A DNA stretch of 64,000 bases from Clostridiales bacterium. Its GTDB lineage: Bacteria; Bacillota; Clostridia; Oscillospirales; CAG-272. Shown piece by piece: positions 60,132 to 64,000 of the stretch. Numbering within the stretch: position 1 is the first letter of the stretch; the number at the start of each line of letters is the position of its first letter. Below the pieces are notes generated by a model, which had not been told where the DNA came from, made no database searches, and saw nothing but the letters and a program-made list of their open reading frames with translations. The stretch lies in contig JAAVYP010000031.1 in NCBI GenBank assembly GCA_022791195.1, positions 22,553 through 86,552 of the forward strand, given 5' to 3'. The translations under genes and the position numbers were made by a program.

Positions 60132-63100
60132 ATGGTCAAACCCCATAAGATGGGCAAAACGACAAGAATGAGCTTCTCAAAAATTGATGAAGTCATTGAT
60201 ATGCCGAACCTTCTTGAGGTCCAGAAAAAATCCTACAATTGGTTTTTGGATGAAGGCCTGAACGAGGTTTTGCGTGATGTGTCACCGATTGTTGACTATT
60301 CAGGCAATTTGCAAATTGAGTTTGTCAGTTATTCGATTGACAAAACCCCGAAATATCCTGTAGAGGAGTGTAAGGAACGGGACGTCAATTATGCAGCGCC
60401 GCTTCGCGTGGTGGTTCGCCTGTTTAATAAAGAAACGGGAGAGATTTCCGAAAAAGAAATCTTTATGGGCGATTTCCCGCTGATGACCGAAAACGGTACC
60501 TTTATTATTAACGGTGCTGAACGAGTGGTTGTCTCGCAGATTACCCGTTCACCTGGTATGTATTATGAATCCAGCATGGATAAATCAGGCAAGCGGAATT
60601 ATTCGGCCACGATCATTCCATACCGTGGTGCATGGCTGGAATATGAAACCGACGTCAATGATGTTTTCTATGTGCGGATTGATAAGAACCGGAAAATCCC
60701 GGTGACTGTTTTGATTCGCGCGCTTGGTATTGATACCGATGATAAAATTAAGCAGTTGTTCGGCGAAGATGTAAAAATTCTTGCTACCATTGAAAAAGAT
60801 GGCATGAAGGATGCTGCCCAGATGAACGGCAGCAGCGAGCGGGACGAAGCTTTGAAAGAAATCTATAAAAAGCTGCGTCCGGGTGAACCGCCTTTGGTGG
60901 AGAGTGCGCTGACGCTTGTGAGCAATTTGTTCTTTGATCCTAAGCGTTATGATCTGGCGCCTGTCGGCCGATATAAATTTGATAAAAAAATGGGCATTGC
61001 GCCGCGTATTGCCGGCCGCAAGCTGGTAAGCGACGCTGTTTCGACGATCACGGGTGAAGTTTTAGCCGCTAAGGGCACGGTAGTGAGTGCGCAGCAGGCG
61101 GTTGAGCTTGAAAAAGCCGGCGTGAATGAAGTGATTGTCATGGCGGAAGACGGTACCGAGTGCCGCATTTTTTCCAATGGCATGGTGTATCCCGAGAGTG
61201 TTCTTGGTTATGATCTGTCCGAAATTAAGTTAACCGGTAAAGTAGACTTAGACGTGTTAAACGAGATTATCGAAGAATGCGGACAGGATAAAAAGGCGAT
61301 TCTTGAGGCCGCAAACCGGAGAAAAGGCGAGCTGTCTCCTAAGCATATTACGAAAAAAGATATTTTTGCTTCGATTAACTATTTGATTTCACTTTCTCAT
61401 GATGTGGGAACAGTGGATGATATTGACCATCTTGGCAACCGTCGGCTTCGTTCGGTTGGCGAGCTTTTGCAGAACCAGCTTCGCATTGGTTTCTCCCGAA
61501 TGGACAAAATTGTCAAAGAGAGAATGACCATTCAGGACAGCGATACCATCACGCCAGAGGCGTTGATCAACATTCGCCCGGTGGTGACGGCTATTCGCGA
61601 ATTTTTCGGTTCTTCGCCCCTTTCGCAGTTTATGGACCAGCACAATCCGCTGGCCGAGTTGACGCATAAGCGCCGTCTTTCGGCATTGGGGCCTGGCGGT
61701 CTGTCGCGTGACCGCGCGTCTTTTGAGGTGCGTGACGTACATTATACGCACTATGGAAGAATGTGCACGATTGAGACGCCTGAAGGACCAAATATCGGTT
61801 TGATTTCCTACTTGTCTACCTATGCTCGTATTAATGAATATGGCTTTATTATGGCGCCATATCGTAAAATTGACAAAGAAAACGGCGTTGTTACAAACGA
61901 AATCGAGTATATGACGGCGGATCAAGAGGACCAGTTTATTGTGGCACAGGCGAACGAGCCGCTTGATGAAAATCAGCGTTTTGTCAACAAGCGAGTGACA
62001 GCCCGTATGAGAACTGAGATTATCGAGGTGGATGCGGCTGATGCCGATTACATGGACGTTTCGCCTAAAATGGTGGTTTCTGTCGCAACGGCTATGATCC
62101 CGTTCCTTGAAAACGACGATAACTCGCGTGCGCTGATGGGCGCTAACATGCAGAAGCAGGCAGTGCCGCTTATGATTACCGATTCTCCTATCGTGGGAAC
62201 GGGTATGGAATATAAAGCGGCTATCGATTCAGGCGTTGTGGTTTGCGCGAAAGAGAGCGGAACAGTTGAAAAAGTAACCTCCAGCGAAATTACGATTCGG
62301 CGTGACGATGGCAAAAAGGATGTTTATCACTTAATTAAATTTAAGCGAAGCAACCAGGGCATTTGCGTGAATCAAAAGCCGATTGTAGATGCCGGAGATC
62401 GCGTGGAAGCCGGTGAAGTCATTGCTGACGGACCGGCCACGAATGGTGGCGAAATTTCGCTTGGTAAAAATGCGCTGATTGGCTTTATGACGTGGGAAGG
62501 CTATAACTACGAGGACGCCGTGCTGTTGAATGAACGGCTGGTTCGCGATGATGTGTATACCTCCATTCATATCGAAGAATATTCGCATGAAGCAAGAGAC
62601 ACCAAGCTGGGGCCAGAAGAGATTACACGTGAAATTCCCAATGTCGGTGAAGATGCGCTGAAGGATTTGACGGCGGATGGTATTGTCCGCAAGGGTACCG
62701 AGGTGCAGGCCGGCGATATTTTGGTCGGTAAGGTAACGCCGAAGGGTGAAACCGAACTGACAGCAGAGGAAAGACTGCTGCGCGCCATCTTTGGAGAAAA
62801 AGCGCGTGAGGTAAGAGATACTTCGCTGCGTGTGCCTCATGGTATGTCGGGTATTATTATCGATGTAAAAGTATTTTCACGCGAAAATGCTGACGAGTTG
62901 TCGCCCGGTGTCAACAAGGTGGTACGGGTATATATCGCTCAAAAACGGAAAATCTCGGTGGGAGATAAAATGGCTGGACGCCACGGTAACAAGGGTGTCG
63001 TTTCCCGCATTTTGCCGCCCGAAGATATGCCGTTCTTACCGGACGGAACACCGCTTGATATCGTGCTCAATCCGCTGGGCGTGCCTTCGCGAATGAACAT

Positions 63101-63833
63101 CGGTCAGGTGCTGGAGGTACATGTGGGTATGGCGGCCAAAAAGCTTGGCTGGAAGATCATGACCCCTGTGTTTGACGGCTGTAATGATGATGATATGAAG
63201 GAATTGCTTGAAACGGCCGGTATGCGGCCGGACGGCAAAACCGTTTTGTATGACGGCCGGACGGGTGAGCCATTCGATAATCCTGTAACCGTGGGCATAA
63301 TGTATTACTTAAAGCTGGATCATTTGGTGGATGATAAAATTCACGCGAGAAGTACCGGTCCTTATTCACTGGTTACGCAGCAGCCGCTCGGCGGTAAAGC
63401 CCAGTTCGGCGGCCAGCGTTTTGGTGAAATGGAGGTATGGGCGCTGGAGGCTTATGGCGCGGCCTATACCCTGCAAGAGATTTTGACCGTCAAATCGGAC
63501 GACGTAACCGGTCGAGTGAAAGCCTATGAAGCCATTGTCAAGGGACAAAACATACCGACGCCGGGTGTGCCCGAATCCTTTAAAGTACTTGTCAAAGAGC
63601 TGCAGTCTTTGTGCTTGGATGTACATGTACTCGATAAAGACGGAAGCGAAATTGAAATGACACAGCTCGACGATAATGAGCTGGAACTGCCGAATTATGT
63701 ACCGCCTGAAGACATTGGCGAAGCGGTACAGACGGATGAGGTTGACAATTACTTCACAGAAGAAGCTTTTGATGAAGACGAAGTTTTTGAAGTGGAGGCA
63801 TACAACGACGAAAATGAAACGGATGAGTTTTAA
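60132..63833 (+). CDS. rpoB: RNA polymerase beta subunit
   Basis: 1233 residues from the ATG at 60132 with GGAGGA upstream; the longer in-frame ATG at 60090 is unlikely. Conserved segments run in order: RMSFSKID, the rifampicin region ([31 protein letters not shown], here split by its turn), [43 protein letters not shown] and [18 protein letters not shown]. The rifampicin-site residues look wild type. An acidic tail ends the protein. The usual rplK-A-J-L genes are not upstream. Confidence 0.97.
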   Translation: MVKPHKMGKTTRMSFSKIDEVIDMPNLLEVQKKSYNWFLDEGLNEVLRDVSPIVDYSGNLQIEFVSYSIDKTPKYPVEECKERDVNYAAPLRVVVRLFNKETGEISEKEIFMGDFPLMTENGTFIINGAERVVVSQITRSPGMYYESSMDKSGKRNYSATIIPYRGAWLEYETDVNDVFYVRIDKNRKIPVTVLIRALGIDTDDKIKQLFGEDVKILATIEKDGMKDAAQMNGSSERDEALKEIYKKLRPGEPPLVESALTLVSNLFFDPKRYDLAPVGRYKFDKKMGIAPRIAGRKLVSDAVSTITGEVLAAKGTVVSAQQAVELEKAGVNEVIVMAEDGTECRIFSNGMVYPESVLGYDLSEIKLTGKVDLDVLNEIIEECGQDKKAILEAANRRKGELSPKHITKKDIFASINYLISLSHDVGTVDDIDHLGNRRLRSVGELLQNQLRIGFSRMDKIVKERMTIQDSDTITPEALINIRPVVTAIREFFGSSPLSQFMDQHNPLAELTHKRRLSALGPGGLSRDRASFEVRDVHYTHYGRMCTIETPEGPNIGLISYLSTYARINEYGFIMAPYRKIDKENGVVTNEIEYMTADQEDQFIVAQANEPLDENQRFVNKRVTARMRTEIIEVDAADADYMDVSPKMVVSVATAMIPFLENDDNSRALMGANMQKQAVPLMITDSPIVGTGMEYKAAIDSGVVVCAKESGTVEKVTSSEITIRRDDGKKDVYHLIKFKRSNQGICVNQKPIVDAGDRVEAGEVIADGPATNGGEISLGKNALIGFMTWEGYNYEDAVLLNERLVRDDVYTSIHIEEYSHEARDTKLGPEEITREIPNVGEDALKDLTADGIVRKGTEVQAGDILVGKVTPKGETELTAEERLLRAIFGEKAREVRDTSLRVPHGMSGIIIDVKVFSRENADELSPGVNKVVRVYIAQKRKISVGDKMAGRHGNKGVVSRILPPEDMPFLPDGTPLDIVLNPLGVPSRMNIGQVLEVHVGMAAKKLGWKIMTPVFDGCNDDDMKELLETAGMRPDGKTVLYDGRTGEPFDNPVTVGIMYYLKLDHLVDDKIHARSTGPYSLVTQQPLGGKAQFGGQRFGEMEVWALEAYGAAYTLQEILTVKSDDVTGRVKAYEAIVKGQNIPTPGVPESFKVLVKELQSLCLDVHVLDKDGSEIEMTQLDDNELELPNYVPPEDIGEAVQTDEVDNYFTEEAFDEDEVFEVEAYNDENETDEF

Positions 63834-63890
63834 GGCGGAGAAAATAAGCTTGGGGCTTGTAAGCTTTTGCAAGAAAGGAATGGCGTGTGA

Positions 63891-64000
<110 letters not shown>

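Noticed and set aside
61389..61925. Minus-strand reading frame of 178 codons inside rpoB
   Set aside because: Antisense of the highly conserved rifampicin region of rpoB; no ribosome site or homology.

Overview
The window comes from a low-to-moderate G+C, Gram-positive bacterium, most likely an anaerobic member of the Clostridia. The evidence is genes plus layout: the division cluster (yggS, sepF, ylmG, divIVA, ileS, lspA, rluD), S-layer-homology proteins, rubrerythrin, a biotin-dependent Na+-pumping decarboxylase, type III glutamine synthetase, ECF vitamin transporters behind THF and TPP riboswitches, and strong GGAGG ribosome sites. I cannot name the genus. No transposase, phage gene, rRNA or CRISPR array was seen.

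Layout. 1-2.4 kb: 3' part of clpC, then tRNA-Lys(UUU). 2.7-5.9 kb: an exported SLH/M23 peptidase and two tandem paralogous lipoproteins. 6-7.1 kb: rubrerythrin and a 55-residue Cys-rich membrane microprotein. 7.2-12.3 kb: a two-component system next to an operon of a VTC-type polymerase domain, a DUF4956 membrane protein and a membrane-anchored beta-helix carbohydrate-binding protein. 12.7-16.1 kb: oxaloacetate decarboxylase. 16.3-19.2 kb: TrkA/TrkH potassium uptake. 19.2-21.5 kb: glnN behind a leader with a terminator-like hairpin. 21.8-25.2 kb: ArsR-family metal sensor, Nudix hydrolase, HMA metallochaperone and P1B ATPase. 25.2-27 kb: a structured RNA, a small membrane protein and an SLH protein. 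27-29 kb: folT-folC under a THF riboswitch. 29.1-33.9 kb: mtaB, upp, an RluA-type synthase and a membrane alpha/beta hydrolase. 34-36.1 kb: rpsF-ssb-rpsR and thiT under a TPP riboswitch. 36.3-45.3 kb: holB, ricT, ferredoxin, trmN6, rsmI, tcdA, mnmA, dapA, queA and miaA. 45.3-53.9 kb: an HlyD-like protein, the division cluster and a HAD phosphatase. 53.9-58 kb: nagA, metG, tatD. 58.1-59.7 kb: rpsT and an SGNH esterase. 60.1-64 kb: rpoB and the start of rpoC.

Two things deserve most attention. First, three promoter-proximal RNA segments (about 25240-25389 +, 30597-30720 -, 30790-30875 +) share one architecture: a hairpin near the predicted transcription start, then a three-way junction with a 4-nt J1/2, closed by a TAAA-YTT strand. 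Two of them repeat the 5' hairpin arm downstream, and the first ends in a terminator built from that copy. The paired sequences differ while pairing is kept, so this looks like a recurrent regulatory RNA that I do not recognise. Second, the VTC-DUF4956-carbohydrate-binding operon has, at the -35 position of its own putative promoter, a direct repeat of the kind OmpR-family regulators bind, and the divergence from its upstream two-component genes is marked by a terminator. It is a plausible machine for making and displaying an anionic polymer at the cell surface. Nine RNA-modifying enzymes also fall within about 30 kb.
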